Origin: Fibrobacterota bacterium
Lineage (GTDB): Bacteria > Fibrobacterota > Fibrobacteria > UBA11236
Length of the DNA stretch: 44,565 nucleotides
Direction: 5' to 3'
NCBI GenBank assembly: GCA_023249635.1
Contig: JAHFCH010000026.1
Coordinates: forward strand, 1-44,565
Shown one piece after another: positions 18,901 through 26,600 of this stretch. Under the pieces are notes generated by a model. The model was not told the DNA's origin. It worked only from the letters and a program-made list of their open reading frames with translations, and searched no databases. The stretch's first letter is position 1; every line of letters begins with the position of its first letter. The position numbers and the translations under genes were made by a program.

Positions 18901-20137
18901 GATCTATTTTTCCTTCACTCCCGGCGCTGTACTCGCGGCATCTTTCCACTCCGATAACGGCTTAGCCGCGGTGGATCGCGTGGAGATCGAATTCCGCGCC
19001 GACCTCAAGCGGGGACCCGATTCCATCGCCCTGGCCTGGCCTTCCGCAGGCGCGAATCCCAAGCTTATCAAAGCGGGAATCGTGCTGGATCCTGCGCGAC
19101 CCCGCCATCTCACCCTCAAGCTGGCCGAACCCTTCCCTGCCGGTCTATCCGCCGGCATCGGTGCCGGGACCGCCTTCCTGTTCGATCCCGCCACCCCGGA
19201 CATCCCGGTGCAGGCCGCCGTTTTCACGGGCGCCGATTCGGTGGGGCCCCTGCTCGACAGCGCGGTGGTACTGGAGAAGGAAGGTAACGGGGGCGATACC
19301 CTGTGGATAGGGACCAACGAGAAGATCAATCCTGCGGGACTGCCCGGACCTTCCCTGATCCTGATCAAGGCGGGCGGGACGGCGATAACCCTGTCGGTTC
19401 TCGGCGCGGTGGAAATTCCGGGCAAAGGGTGGCGCATCGCCATAGCCGACCTGGGACCCCAGGCCCCTGCGGCCGGCGATTCCCTGCGCATCAACGGCGC
19501 AGGTCCGCTGCTGGACCTCCCGGGCAATCATGCCCATGCCCTTAACCGGCCCGTGGTACTGCGTCTCAGGTTCAAGCCCAAGGCACCGGTGCTCAATCTG
19601 ACCATGGACCGGCCGTTCCTGGGCGTCAGGAATTCCGCACAGGAGCCGGGCTTCCTGATCCTCTCCGGCAATCCCGATTCCTCCTGGACGCCGGTGGCGG
19701 GCAGCACACCCGCCGGCCTCACCGCCGATTGCCATAGCGTGCGTTGCGGAGACGTCGTCCGGGGCGGTCCCGACGGGTCCATCGATCGCCCGGCCTTCAC
19801 GGTGGAAACCGATCGTGGCATCAAGTACAGCCTGATGCTGTTCTCCACCCTGGGGGAATTCCTGGACGGCTTCACGGGGGAGATCACCAACGCGCAATTG
19901 GGATTGGACTCCCGTAACCTTCCGGTTACCGGGGCGACCCCCTTGTTCCCGCGCAATGGCAAGGGCCGCTATTCCATCAAGATCAGCTGGAACGGCAAAT
20001 CCCATGACGGGAACCTGGCGGGAACGGGAGCCTATATCGCCAAGATCACGGCGGTAAGCCAAGCCGAGGACGCTGACGGAAAAGCCTTCCGCCTGGCCCA
20101 ATCCCGCGCCATCCGTTTCGGTCTGTTGAGGAATTGA
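15977..20137 (+). CDS. Large secreted beta-helix protein (pectin-lyase-like fold) with Ig-like and FlgD-like domains
   Basis: 1386 residues with signal peptide ending CAQAA. The mature start, TFTVSKDGRGAFTTIQAAVD, is the classical opening of right-handed beta-helix enzymes such as pectin methylesterases. The following ~350 residues show helix rungs (VTVRNCDIANAFFGISVKD, HLVFNNIFA). Catalytic residues of CE8 or PL families could not be confirmed, so the exact enzyme class is open. The middle carries Ig/invasin-like modules (for example VKVEVRDRFDNAISTPVAVT near residue 780). The C-terminus is a FlgD-like domain (ISWNGKSHDGNLAGTGAYIA) ending RFGLLRN, matching the GH9 at 3670. It probably acts on, or binds, plant polysaccharide outside the cell. 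Its stop lies 12 bases from that of the convergent lipoprotein. Confidence 0.7.
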   Translation: MLNRIAAAILGLALGCAQAATFTVSKDGRGAFTTIQAAVDRAGKGDIVEVLDQAVYAEQVTIDSTHSGMTLRASNPSAVKKPTITNKDVVHQNPKSCQDALSAGKIDFDQNGALRILGAHNVIVDGLGVDAVGAAPFSWPNIWGDGISCNGRLYPLFHGNAGIVIYLSGTVTVRNCDIANAFFGISVKDRNQGGVFANFNPADLEKFNIVPLSGFGRTGNHMFEKNRIHHNVWAFFFESAWDLGSTARYNLVYENHHASAAAAAAVKALGDGEHQPGGGFLFKDVMLTPLAIYNNTFWHNFTNFAGGYRPGAQHLVFNNIFATPNEYYSQSASFPNPFHILDPFFQFRMHNCLYAAQTEPPKLDSQKVQAQKYDDGTKQQVVKDTTVKFYRSVRIMNAMGTVVQENFTVDIVLPMSTGPLPMPQTINGANLPGGLIGGAGTDPFSAAANVRWYEIKFKSVDPASPDFLSPDWDDPVVKKYVMNAGWPEAGIFNSDGKVADLGAVPSVARHTADVIIRPLGPAIINGASATLTFDMQSIAGDLSGAKVKYIRLVHAIPVLLDGFGGTKALVVPDPATVTVANGNVKMGANTLTVTGFPALGATESFAFFEIVVEGIAPNGMPATTNVGFIPYRKLDYKFLVEVLDAAGAKTASVKVGETVRLRITPQKLDGTPFNNAIAPVEVNLNSGVDLFAPGTPPAKFVLGKVEGITTSPVMFTKVPGGGIEYVTVSGIWKNGINTLAFYGVSDGIRILPGDPEKVVFQDPPSKILNPGSAPVIDPGVLYPVKVEVRDRFDNAISTPVAVTFKSNQPAIGDIDGIATANTDSLGIATVRAKVTNGDLNQLFELEATIAGKTPDKADLKVGKARDKLWILYADTKGYDAAAELRGTAGQRLAVTIRAGQDANVALTTRLTEFKLTATLGLAVYAGPTDTAPSSVFTLKNGEVVVYVSGLRAVENGFLYADPTTDNTILPGSRAKIYFSFTPGAVLAASFHSDNGLAAVDRVEIEFRADLKRGPDSIALAWPSAGANPKLIKAGIVLDPARPRHLTLKLAEPFPAGLSAGIGAGTAFLFDPATPDIPVQAAVFTGADSVGPLLDSAVVLEKEGNGGDTLWIGTNEKINPAGLPGPSLILIKAGGTAITLSVLGAVEIPGKGWRIAIADLGPQAPAAGDSLRINGAGPLLDLPGNHAHALNRPVVLRLRFKPKAPVLNLTMDRPFLGVRNSAQEPGFLILSGNPDSSWTPVAGSTPAGLTADCHSVRCGDVVRGGPDGSIDRPAFTVETDRGIKYSLMLFSTLGEFLDGFTGEITNAQLGLDSRNLPVTGATPLFPRNGKGRYSIKISWNGKSHDGNLAGTGAYIAKITAVSQAEDADGKAFRLAQSRAIRFGLLRN

Positions 20138-20149
20138 GGCGGCCGGCCG

Positions 20150-21769
20150 TCAGGGACGGTAGCCGATGATGACGGGCAGGGGTTGCTTTTCGTATCCGGC
20201 CAGTAAGCTGGCGGGATTCAGGCCGTAGTCGAAGCGGGAGGCATCGTTGAAGACGGGATCCACATCCAAGGCGGCGTTCTTGAGGGCTTCGGCGCGGGTC
20301 GAATCCAAAGCCTGCAGACCCCAATTGATGCGGACCGTGCCGGTCAGGTTGTTGTTCCAGACATCGCTTTCCTTCACTTGGAACAAATCCTGGAAGCCAT
20401 TCTCCGCCTCTCGGAAAATCCCGATGCCGCCGTTGGAAGCCACGATGGTATTGGCGATGGTCAGGGCCCGGCGTGGCGAATTGACGCGTATCCCCTCTCC
20501 GTCATTATCGGCGATGGTCGTGTTCAGGATCTCTCCCCAGGGCGTGACGCACTCCAAGCCATGGCCCTTATTGCCCGCCACCAGGACGTTATAGAGATGG
20601 ACCCGGTAATCCATTTGCTCCTGACCCTGGAGGCGCGCCCCCTTGCCGTTGGCGAGCAGACGGCAATCAAGCAAATCCACATCACTGTCGATTACTTCCA
20701 GGCCGAACTGGGCGCTGCTGTCGAAGACGCAGCGGCGGAAGGCGATGTTGCGGCAACCGTTCTCGAGCTTGACCCCGCTGATGGCGCCGCCCCGGAATTC
20801 GAGATCCTCGAACCGGATATACGAGCGCCCGCTCAGGATCAGAGTGCTGTTGGAAGGCTTACCCGTGTTCTTGTCGATGGCAGGCACGAAGAGCGTACGC
20901 AGACCGGGATAACCGCGAACGACGATGGGGCTGTCCGGGGTTCCGGAATTGGTGAAGCGAAGGTCGACGGGGTACCTCCCGGCGCCGATCAGGAGGCTGT
21001 CCCCGGCCTTGGCCACGAAGGTGATGCCCTGCAGGGAATCGGGCTTGGTGATGATGTGCTGGTTTTGGGTGCGTTTCACGAAGTCGACGGAATCATTGTA
21101 AAGCTGGACAACGGCGTTGTCAGCCACGCGCAATGCATCGTAGGCGCGCACGGCCTTGTTGCTATCGGCCACGGCCGCATTTCCGCTGTCGATGCGTATC
21201 TGCAGTCGGAAGCATGCCAGGGTGTCCAGGGCGAAAGGCCGCAGGACCGAATCGGCATAGGCCGAGGGATAGGGAACCGTAGGCGTATGCTCGGCATTGG
21301 CATCCGCCATGAAACGCGCAAGATTGGCCGTCCGCACCTGGACGGAAGTGCGGACCGATTGGAACCCGGCGTAGGGGCCATAGGCCCTGAGCGTATCCAA
21401 CAGGGCCAAGGCTTCCTTATGCCGCAACGAATCGGGAACCGCCTTGGCGTTGGCGGTTTCCACCCCGGCATTGGCCGACCTGATCGCGGTATTGCGCCCT
21501 CTCAGCGCCGCGTTGGCCTTGACCCGCTCGGCGTTGGCGGACGAATCGGCCGCGAAGGAACCGGAGAAGCCGGATACCTGCGCGGCATAGGCGGCCTCCC
21601 CCGCCGTCAACGAATCCAGGCGCGCCTGTTTCTCCGCCCGGATATTCGCGCCGGCCTGCCCTCCCGCGTTAAGGGGATCGAATGGGTTGGAGCGATCGAT
21701 GCAGGAGGCGAGCAGGCTGGCCGCGACCAGACAGGTGAGGCTTAAATGGGGTATGCCGATGCGGAACAT
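20150..21769 (-). CDS. Lipoprotein with Ala-rich helical stalk and parallel beta-helix domain
   Basis: The start at 21769 gives a lipoprotein signal with lipobox LLASC (C23), followed by IDRSNPFDPLN, a sequence style common after the lipidated Cys in Fibrobacterota-like lipoproteins. Residues about 30-215 are rich in Ala, Asn, Asp and Ser with helix-favouring spacing (RLDSLTAGEAAYAAQVSG), suggesting a stalk. Residues about 240-500 are a right-handed beta-helix (FVAKAGDSLLIGAGRYPVDL, FEDLEFRGGAISGVKLENG, NIAFRRCVFDSSAQFGLEV, ANTIVASNGGIGI). No catalytic residues are evident, so polysaccharide binding or lyase activity is only a possibility. It is divergent from the PEGA protein with 73 bases between starts. 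Confidence 0.7.
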   Translation of the reverse strand: MFRIGIPHLSLTCLVAASLLASCIDRSNPFDPLNAGGQAGANIRAEKQARLDSLTAGEAAYAAQVSGFSGSFAADSSANAERVKANAALRGRNTAIRSANAGVETANAKAVPDSLRHKEALALLDTLRAYGPYAGFQSVRTSVQVRTANLARFMADANAEHTPTVPYPSAYADSVLRPFALDTLACFRLQIRIDSGNAAVADSNKAVRAYDALRVADNAVVQLYNDSVDFVKRTQNQHIITKPDSLQGITFVAKAGDSLLIGAGRYPVDLRFTNSGTPDSPIVVRGYPGLRTLFVPAIDKNTGKPSNSTLILSGRSYIRFEDLEFRGGAISGVKLENGCRNIAFRRCVFDSSAQFGLEVIDSDVDLLDCRLLANGKGARLQGQEQMDYRVHLYNVLVAGNKGHGLECVTPWGEILNTTIADNDGEGIRVNSPRRALTIANTIVASNGGIGIFREAENGFQDLFQVKESDVWNNNLTGTVRINWGLQALDSTRAEALKNAALDVDPVFNDASRFDYGLNPASLLAGYEKQPLPVIIGYRP

Positions 21770-21842
21770 GGGTATAATAATGTAATCCCTTCCCATTCCG
21801 GGCAGGTCAGGTATATTCTTGCCTACAATACGGAGGATGTCG

Positions 21843-22766
21843 ATGTTTTCCCGCCGGTTGCGCGCCTCGTTTAACGCCTTCGCCATCGCGGCTTTCCTGG
21901 CCATATCTGGCTTGGCTATAGGCGCCGAACCCTGCCGGCCAGGCAACCAGACCTTGTTCTTCGCGCCCCATCCCCTGCTGGAAGCCCGTATGCCCGCGGG
22001 GTTTTCCGACAGCCTGCTGGCGCAATTGCGGGACCCGGCGCGTGAGCTGGGGTATTGCGTGGAATCCGTAACCGACCCGCGGACCCTGCTGGACACCGCG
22101 AAATACGGCGACATGCTTTACCTGCAACCATCGGTCCGGGACGAAGGCGCGGGAGCGGCCTCCCTGATCGTGGCGACCCTGCGCGTCCGCGAATTGGCGC
22201 GCGGCAAGCTGGCCGAAGCGGTTTCGCGGCCGCTGGTCTCCCTGCGTTTCTCCCCCGCCGAAGCCTCCAGCCTGGCCAATGTGCTCGGCAAGAAGATCGC
22301 CGAGAACCTCCGCAGCCAATACGTCGCCGATCTGCTGCTCCGTTCCCATCCCGCCGGGGCCACGGTGCGCACCGCCTCGGGCCTGGAAGGCTCGACACCG
22401 GTGGAATGGGTGATGCCCATGGGTAGCTTCGAGGTTACCCTGGCGAAGCCCGGCTATCTGGATATCGTGCGCCAGGTCGAGCTCAATTCGCCCGGCCAGC
22501 ACACCTACGAGCTCCAGCTCGTTAAGCGACGCTTCTACCATTCCCGTTTCATCTATCCCGCCCTGGGCGCGGGCGTGATTTCCCTCGCCGCCTTCGCCCT
22601 GGAAAACCATTATTACTCCGCGTACCAGGGCCTGGGAGCCGCTGACGGCAAGGCGCACCCGGAAAAATTCGGGGACGAATTCCACGCCGCGAAAAACTAT
22701 GAGCGGCTTGGTTTCACCGCGCTGGGAATGGCCTGGCTTAACCTGGCGCTATGCTTCACCTTCTGA
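21843..22766 (+). CDS. Exported PEGA-domain protein with C-terminal membrane helices
   Basis: The start is 21843 because GGAGG (21832-21836) sits 6 bases upstream; an ATG at 21837 touches the GGAGG. Residues 1-28 form a signal peptide ending near GLAIGAE. Residues about 30-160 match no family I recognise. Residues 165-228 form a PEGA domain (SHPAGATVRTASG ... TLAKPGYLDIVRQVELN), a small surface beta domain often tied to cell-envelope proteins. Two hydrophobic segments follow, at about 237-253 and 290-306. Length is 307 residues. It precedes the ECF sigma factor by 140 bases and shares the PEGA type with the FecR protein, suggesting a common envelope process. Confidence 0.65.
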   Translation: MFSRRLRASFNAFAIAAFLAISGLAIGAEPCRPGNQTLFFAPHPLLEARMPAGFSDSLLAQLRDPARELGYCVESVTDPRTLLDTAKYGDMLYLQPSVRDEGAGAASLIVATLRVRELARGKLAEAVSRPLVSLRFSPAEASSLANVLGKKIAENLRSQYVADLLLRSHPAGATVRTASGLEGSTPVEWVMPMGSFEVTLAKPGYLDIVRQVELNSPGQHTYELQLVKRRFYHSRFIYPALGAGVISLAAFALENHYYSAYQGLGAADGKAHPEKFGDEFHAAKNYERLGFTALGMAWLNLALCFTF

Positions 22767-22906
22767 AGCGTTAGGGAAACTTGGGGATGCGCATGGCGCA
22801 AAAACAGGAAATCGGGCAATATACCGTCGCCGCGGAATCTTCGCTGGGGAATAATGAACCTTCTTCCCGGGCCTTACACTAATAGGGAAAGGGGGGATGT
22901 AAACGG

Positions 22907-23470
22907 ATGAGCAACCTGACGGAACCCAGTAAGGAACTCTTAAGCGAATGCAAGGCCGGCAACCCGGTCGCGTTCAAGGAAGTGTTCCACATGTACCGCG
23001 GCTACGCGTACAATCTCGTCTATAAGATCACCGGCCCGGAAGGCGAACACGAGGATTTGGTACAGGAAGCCTTCTTCCAAATGTACCTGTCCCTCAAGTC
23101 CTTCCAGGGGAACTCGTCCTTCAAGACCTGGTTCCACCGCATCATCATCAATACCTGCACGGCGCGTTGGCGCTTCCAGGAGGCCGGCAAACGGATCTCC
23201 GCCAAGAAGACCACCAGCCTCGAGAACATGGATTACGAGTTGCCCAGCCGGGATGAAGGCATCCACAAGGAACTGGAGCTGAAGAACCTGGTGGAACTCG
23301 CCCTCGCCCATTTGGACGAGAAGTTGCGCGTCCCGCTGGTGCTGAACATCTACAGCGATATGGATCTTTCCGAAATCGCCGTGGCCCTGGACATCCCCGA
23401 GGGAACGGTCAAATCGCGGCTCTTCACCGCCCGTCAGAAAATCAAGGAATACCTGGATACCCTGGAATAA
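22907..23470 (+). CDS. ECF-type RNA polymerase sigma factor
   Basis: 187 residues with the two-domain ECF layout. Sigma region 2 is at about 22-95 (FKEVFHMYRGYAYNLVYKIT, EDLVQEAFFQMYLSLKSF, TWFHRIIINTC), and sigma region 4 at about 125-182 contains the helix-turn-helix MDLSEIAVALDIPEGTVKSR. It directs RNA polymerase to specific promoters. A purine-rich AAAGGGGGG precedes the start by about 10 bases. Its stop is 5 bases before the FecR/PEGA/TPR protein, so translation is probably coupled and that membrane protein is the likely partner anti-sigma. Target promoters are unknown; the adjacent surface-protein genes are candidates. Confidence 0.92.
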   Translation: MSNLTEPSKELLSECKAGNPVAFKEVFHMYRGYAYNLVYKITGPEGEHEDLVQEAFFQMYLSLKSFQGNSSFKTWFHRIIINTCTARWRFQEAGKRISAKKTTSLENMDYELPSRDEGIHKELELKNLVELALAHLDEKLRVPLVLNIYSDMDLSEIAVALDIPEGTVKSRLFTARQKIKEYLDTLE

Positions 23471-23475
23471 TCTCT

Positions 23476-25524
23476 ATGAACGCCCCCAACCCCAAGCCCG
23501 CCCGCGATCCCGAGGATCGTATGCGCCTCTTCGAGAGCCTGCTCAAGCAGGACGTGGAAGCCCGGACCGCGGATGGCCGCGCTATCGACTTCGCGAAGAT
23601 GGAAAAGGCCTTGTTGGAACGCATCCAGAAGGCGGAAGCTTTGGGACCCTTGGCGGCGCTCAAAGCCGAGGTGACGCCCCCTGCCGGTTTCTTCGACAAG
23701 ATGGAAGGGGATCTGCTCGCGCGCATCCAGAACCATCGCGAATACGAACAGCCCGTCAACGACGTAATCGCCGGAGCGGTCAAGCCTTCCGGCATGGAAT
23801 TGCACCGCATCGAGAGCAAGCTGGATGATCGCATCGGGCACGCGGCGCAGCTCGCGCCTTGGGAAGCCTATCTCAAGTCGGAAGTCTCCTTGCCCATGGG
23901 CCGTTGGGAAGCCGTAGAGGAAAAACTCTTCTCCCGCATCGAGAAGCATCGCAAGATAGGCCTGGTCGCCCCCGCTTCCACCTGGCTTACCTTGGGATTC
24001 TTCCGCAATCCCGTCTTCCAAGGCGTCGCCGGCTTCGGCGCGGCCTGCCTAATTGCCGTCGCGGTCCTGTTCTTCCGCGAAAGCCCCGCTCCCGCCTTGG
24101 AAACCCTGGTATACCAGGCCCAGGGTACCGCCGCCCATGATTTGGATTCGGCCTTCAGCGGCCGTCCCGATCTGCGCGGCCATGCCGATATCCGCTCCCA
24201 GGACGATGGCGCCATGATCCTGGTCAACCAGCGCGGCTTCGTGGAAATGCATAACGGCTCACGCCTGCAAATCGAAGAAGCCGATCGTAAGAAGGTGCGC
24301 TATCGCGTGGCCTTCGCCGGGCACGGGCATACCGCGCGCGGCAACGTGACCTTCTTCGTGAACAAGCGCAAAGGCCAGGAGAAATACCAGGTGGCCACGC
24401 CGGATTACCGCATCGACGTGGTCGGCACCTACTTCCGCGTGCGTCCCGACCTGGGCGGCCGCGTCGCCACCTCGGTGCTGGAAGGCAAAGTCAAAATCCA
24501 TTCCGAAGCCTACGGTGATTTCGAAGTCGCCGCGGGCCAGAGCCTGGTCTATGACGCCGTCTACGAACGCTACCGCGTCCAGGACGGGGGCGCCAGCATC
24601 CGCCGTGAGGATATCGAAACCATCCCCGCCGTGGACGAGCTGAGCCATTACGGCGTGGTGACGGTGACCTCGGATGAACCCGGGGCCGAAGTGCGCATCG
24701 ACGACCGTTACAAGGGCGCTACCCCGCTGGTGGTGTTGCTGCCCCCGGGCCGGCATTCGCTCCAACTGAGTAAAGAAGGCCACGGCCGCCTGGATACTTC
24801 GGTGACGGTGGCCGGGAACGGTTCCCATCGCCTGGCCCTGGCCCTGCCGGATGCTCCCGCGCCCATCCGCGCGGCCAAAGCGGAAAAGGCCAAGCCCGGC
24901 AAGGTCAATGCGACTCCGAAGGCCGCCGCCGTTCCGGCGCAACTCTCGCGGTCCGAAGAAGCCGACCTTATTTACCGCAAAGCCGATGAGGCCCAGGCCA
25001 AGGATTGGCAGATCGCTGTGCAATTGTACCAGCGCGTGCTCGAGAATCCCGCCTCGCCCCCCTTACGCAAAGAAGCCGCCTTCTTCTCCGTCGCGCGCCT
25101 GCGCGCCGAGCATGAGCGGGAAAAGACCGGTGCCAAAGAGGATTTCCTCCGCTACCTGGCGCTCTATCCCGACGGCGCTTTCGCCGGGGAATCGTGGCTG
25201 CGCCTGGCCGAATTGGAAGTCGGCCGCAACCAGGACAAAGCCATCGAATACTACCTGCGCAGCATGGAGAAGATGCCCCATCATCCGCGCCTGTCCGAGA
25301 TGCAGCATCGAGTGGGACTGCTCTATCTACAGAACAAGCGCTATGACGAGGCGGTGGCCATGTTCCGCCAAAGCCTGGGGAACATCCTCTACGCCAACGA
25401 AACCGAGAAGCGCAAAATCTACCAGAGCCTATACCGGGCCCTCGTCGCCAAAGGCGACCTCAAGGCCGCCGAACAGATCGGCAAGGAATACCGGCCCCCG
25501 GACGACAGCATGGGCGGCAAATAG
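23476..25524 (+). CDS. Putative transmembrane anti-sigma regulator: four ~35-residue cytosolic repeats, TM, FecR, PEGA and TPR domains
   Basis: 682 residues. The cytosolic part contains four imperfect repeats with motif E-x-x-L(L)-x-R-I at residues 43-50, 77-84, 113-120 and 148-155 (spacing 34-36). It has no zinc-binding HxxxCxxC of ZAS anti-sigmas. A transmembrane helix spans about 177-200 (VFQGVAGFGAACLIAVAVLF). A FecR-type beta domain follows at about 230-375 (DVVGTYFRVRPDLGGRVATS), then a PEGA domain at about 393-455 (TSDEPGAEVRIDDRYKGATP), an Ala/Lys/Pro linker and TPR-like helices at about 490-675. FecR proteins transmit envelope signals to partner sigma factors. The gene starts 5 bases after the ECF sigma stop. 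I infer that the repeats hold the sigma factor and the periplasmic PEGA/TPR part senses or docks to an envelope complex. Confidence 0.75.
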   Translation: MNAPNPKPARDPEDRMRLFESLLKQDVEARTADGRAIDFAKMEKALLERIQKAEALGPLAALKAEVTPPAGFFDKMEGDLLARIQNHREYEQPVNDVIAGAVKPSGMELHRIESKLDDRIGHAAQLAPWEAYLKSEVSLPMGRWEAVEEKLFSRIEKHRKIGLVAPASTWLTLGFFRNPVFQGVAGFGAACLIAVAVLFFRESPAPALETLVYQAQGTAAHDLDSAFSGRPDLRGHADIRSQDDGAMILVNQRGFVEMHNGSRLQIEEADRKKVRYRVAFAGHGHTARGNVTFFVNKRKGQEKYQVATPDYRIDVVGTYFRVRPDLGGRVATSVLEGKVKIHSEAYGDFEVAAGQSLVYDAVYERYRVQDGGASIRREDIETIPAVDELSHYGVVTVTSDEPGAEVRIDDRYKGATPLVVLLPPGRHSLQLSKEGHGRLDTSVTVAGNGSHRLALALPDAPAPIRAAKAEKAKPGKVNATPKAAAVPAQLSRSEEADLIYRKADEAQAKDWQIAVQLYQRVLENPASPPLRKEAAFFSVARLRAEHEREKTGAKEDFLRYLALYPDGAFAGESWLRLAELEVGRNQDKAIEYYLRSMEKMPHHPRLSEMQHRVGLLYLQNKRYDEAVAMFRQSLGNILYANETEKRKIYQSLYRALVAKGDLKAAEQIGKEYRPPDDSMGGK

Positions 25525-25542
25525 CCGGTCTCCCCGACCGGC
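25524..25542 (+). terminator. Possible terminator hairpin after the sigma/FecR operon
   Basis: A 7-bp perfect stem GCCGGTC/GACCGGC with loop TCCCC begins at the stop codon of the FecR-type gene. No strong U-tract follows, so it could be a weak terminator or an RNA-stabilising hairpin. Confidence 0.4.
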
Positions 25543-25596
25543 TCAAAGTTCCATATACCCCTTGTATTCCGGGGGTTTCCTCATTACCCTTGCTGC

Positions 25597-26193
25597 ATGC
25601 GCTTCCTCGTGCTTCCCGGATACGGTTCTTCCGGACCGCAGCATTGGCAATCCCGATGGGAAAAGTCCGATCCGGCCTTCAAGCGCCTGGAGCAAAGGGA
25701 CTGGGATCATCCCGATTGCTCGGAATGGGTCGGCGTCCTCAAGCGAAGCCTTTCCGAAATACCCGGGGACGTCGTCCTCGTCGCCCATAGCCTCGCCTGC
25801 CTGATGGTCGCCCATTGGGCCCAGTCCACCCAGTCCCGCATGCGCGGACGCATCCTCGCAGCAATGCTGGTCGCTCCCGTCGATCCTTCCGGCCCCGAGT
25901 TTCCCGCGTCCGCCGTCGGCTTCGCTCCCATTCCCGTCGCCCCGTTCCCCTTCCCCACTCTTGTCGTAGCCAGCACCAATGATCCCTACGCTTCCATCAA
26001 CTTCGCGGTGAATCTCGCGCAAGCCTGGGGCAGCCGCTGCGAAATAGTCGGTGCCCGCGGGCATCTCAACGCCGAGAGCGAAATGGGGGAATGGCCGGAA
26101 GGTCTGGGACTATTGTACGGATTGATCCGCCAGGCCGAAGGCCTGCGTGACGATGGCGGCTCCGAGGATTGGAAAGTGGTTCCGCCCGCCTAA
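25597..26193 (+). CDS. RBBP9/YdeN-type alpha/beta serine hydrolase
   Basis: 198 residues without a signal peptide. The start LVLPGYGSSGPQHWQSRWE is the hallmark of the RBBP9/YdeN family (DUF1234-like small hydrolases). The predicted triad is S65 (VAHSLACLM), D129 (STNDPYAS) and H156 (RGHLNAES), so the enzyme should be active. Natural substrates of this family are poorly known; small esters or peptides are likely. It ends 14 bases from the convergent arsC stop and is separated from the sigma operon by a hairpin, so it is probably its own unit. Confidence 0.85.
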   Translation: MRFLVLPGYGSSGPQHWQSRWEKSDPAFKRLEQRDWDHPDCSEWVGVLKRSLSEIPGDVVLVAHSLACLMVAHWAQSTQSRMRGRILAAMLVAPVDPSGPEFPASAVGFAPIPVAPFPFPTLVVASTNDPYASINFAVNLAQAWGSRCEIVGARGHLNAESEMGEWPEGLGLLYGLIRQAEGLRDDGGSEDWKVVPPA

Positions 26194-26207
26194 GCCGGAC
26201 GCCGATT

Positions 26208-26600
26208 TCACAGCTCCGCGAGGAGCGCTTTCACCTTGCCTTCGATCAAATCCCGCACCTTCCGGAATTCCTCCGGTGGCATATGCTTGGGATCGGGGAT
26301 TGACCAAACTTCCCGCCGCTTGGCCCGCACGAACGGGCAGGCATCACCGCAGCCCATGGTCACAACCGCATCGTACTCAACATCGGGAATCTGATCCAAC
26401 GGCTTGGAGCCATGCTTCGCGAGGTCATACCAGAGTTCGGCCATGGCCGCGATGGCTTTGGGATTGACGATCCCGGAAGGCCGGGGACCGGAACGGTAAC
26501 TGCCGATTGCGGGCCCGCCGTGGATGCGCGCGAAAGCCTCGGCCATCCGGCTGCGGTTGGAATTCTCGATGCAGACGAAGAGGACGTTGCGGGAGGTCAT
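26208..26600 (-). CDS. arsC: Arsenate reductase, LMW phosphatase (thioredoxin-coupled) type
   Basis: The start at 26600 overlaps the channel-gene stop by ATGA and is preceded by GGAG; the longer open frame upstream is the other gene's shadow. 130 residues with the phosphatase loop C10-x5-R16 (VCIENSNRSRMAEAF), the redox cysteines C84 and C88 in MGCGDACPF, and the general-acid loop IPDPK (D103). The three-Cys relay reduces arsenate to arsenite, passing a disulfide to thioredoxin. Length and all catalytic residues match the family. It is the last gene of the arsR-like operon and, unlike two of its operon partners, looks intact. Confidence 0.92.
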   Translation of the reverse strand: MTSRNVLFVCIENSNRSRMAEAFARIHGGPAIGSYRSGPRPSGIVNPKAIAAMAELWYDLAKHGSKPLDQIPDVEYDAVVTMGCGDACPFVRAKRREVWSIPDPKHMPPEEFRKVRDLIEGKVKALLAEL

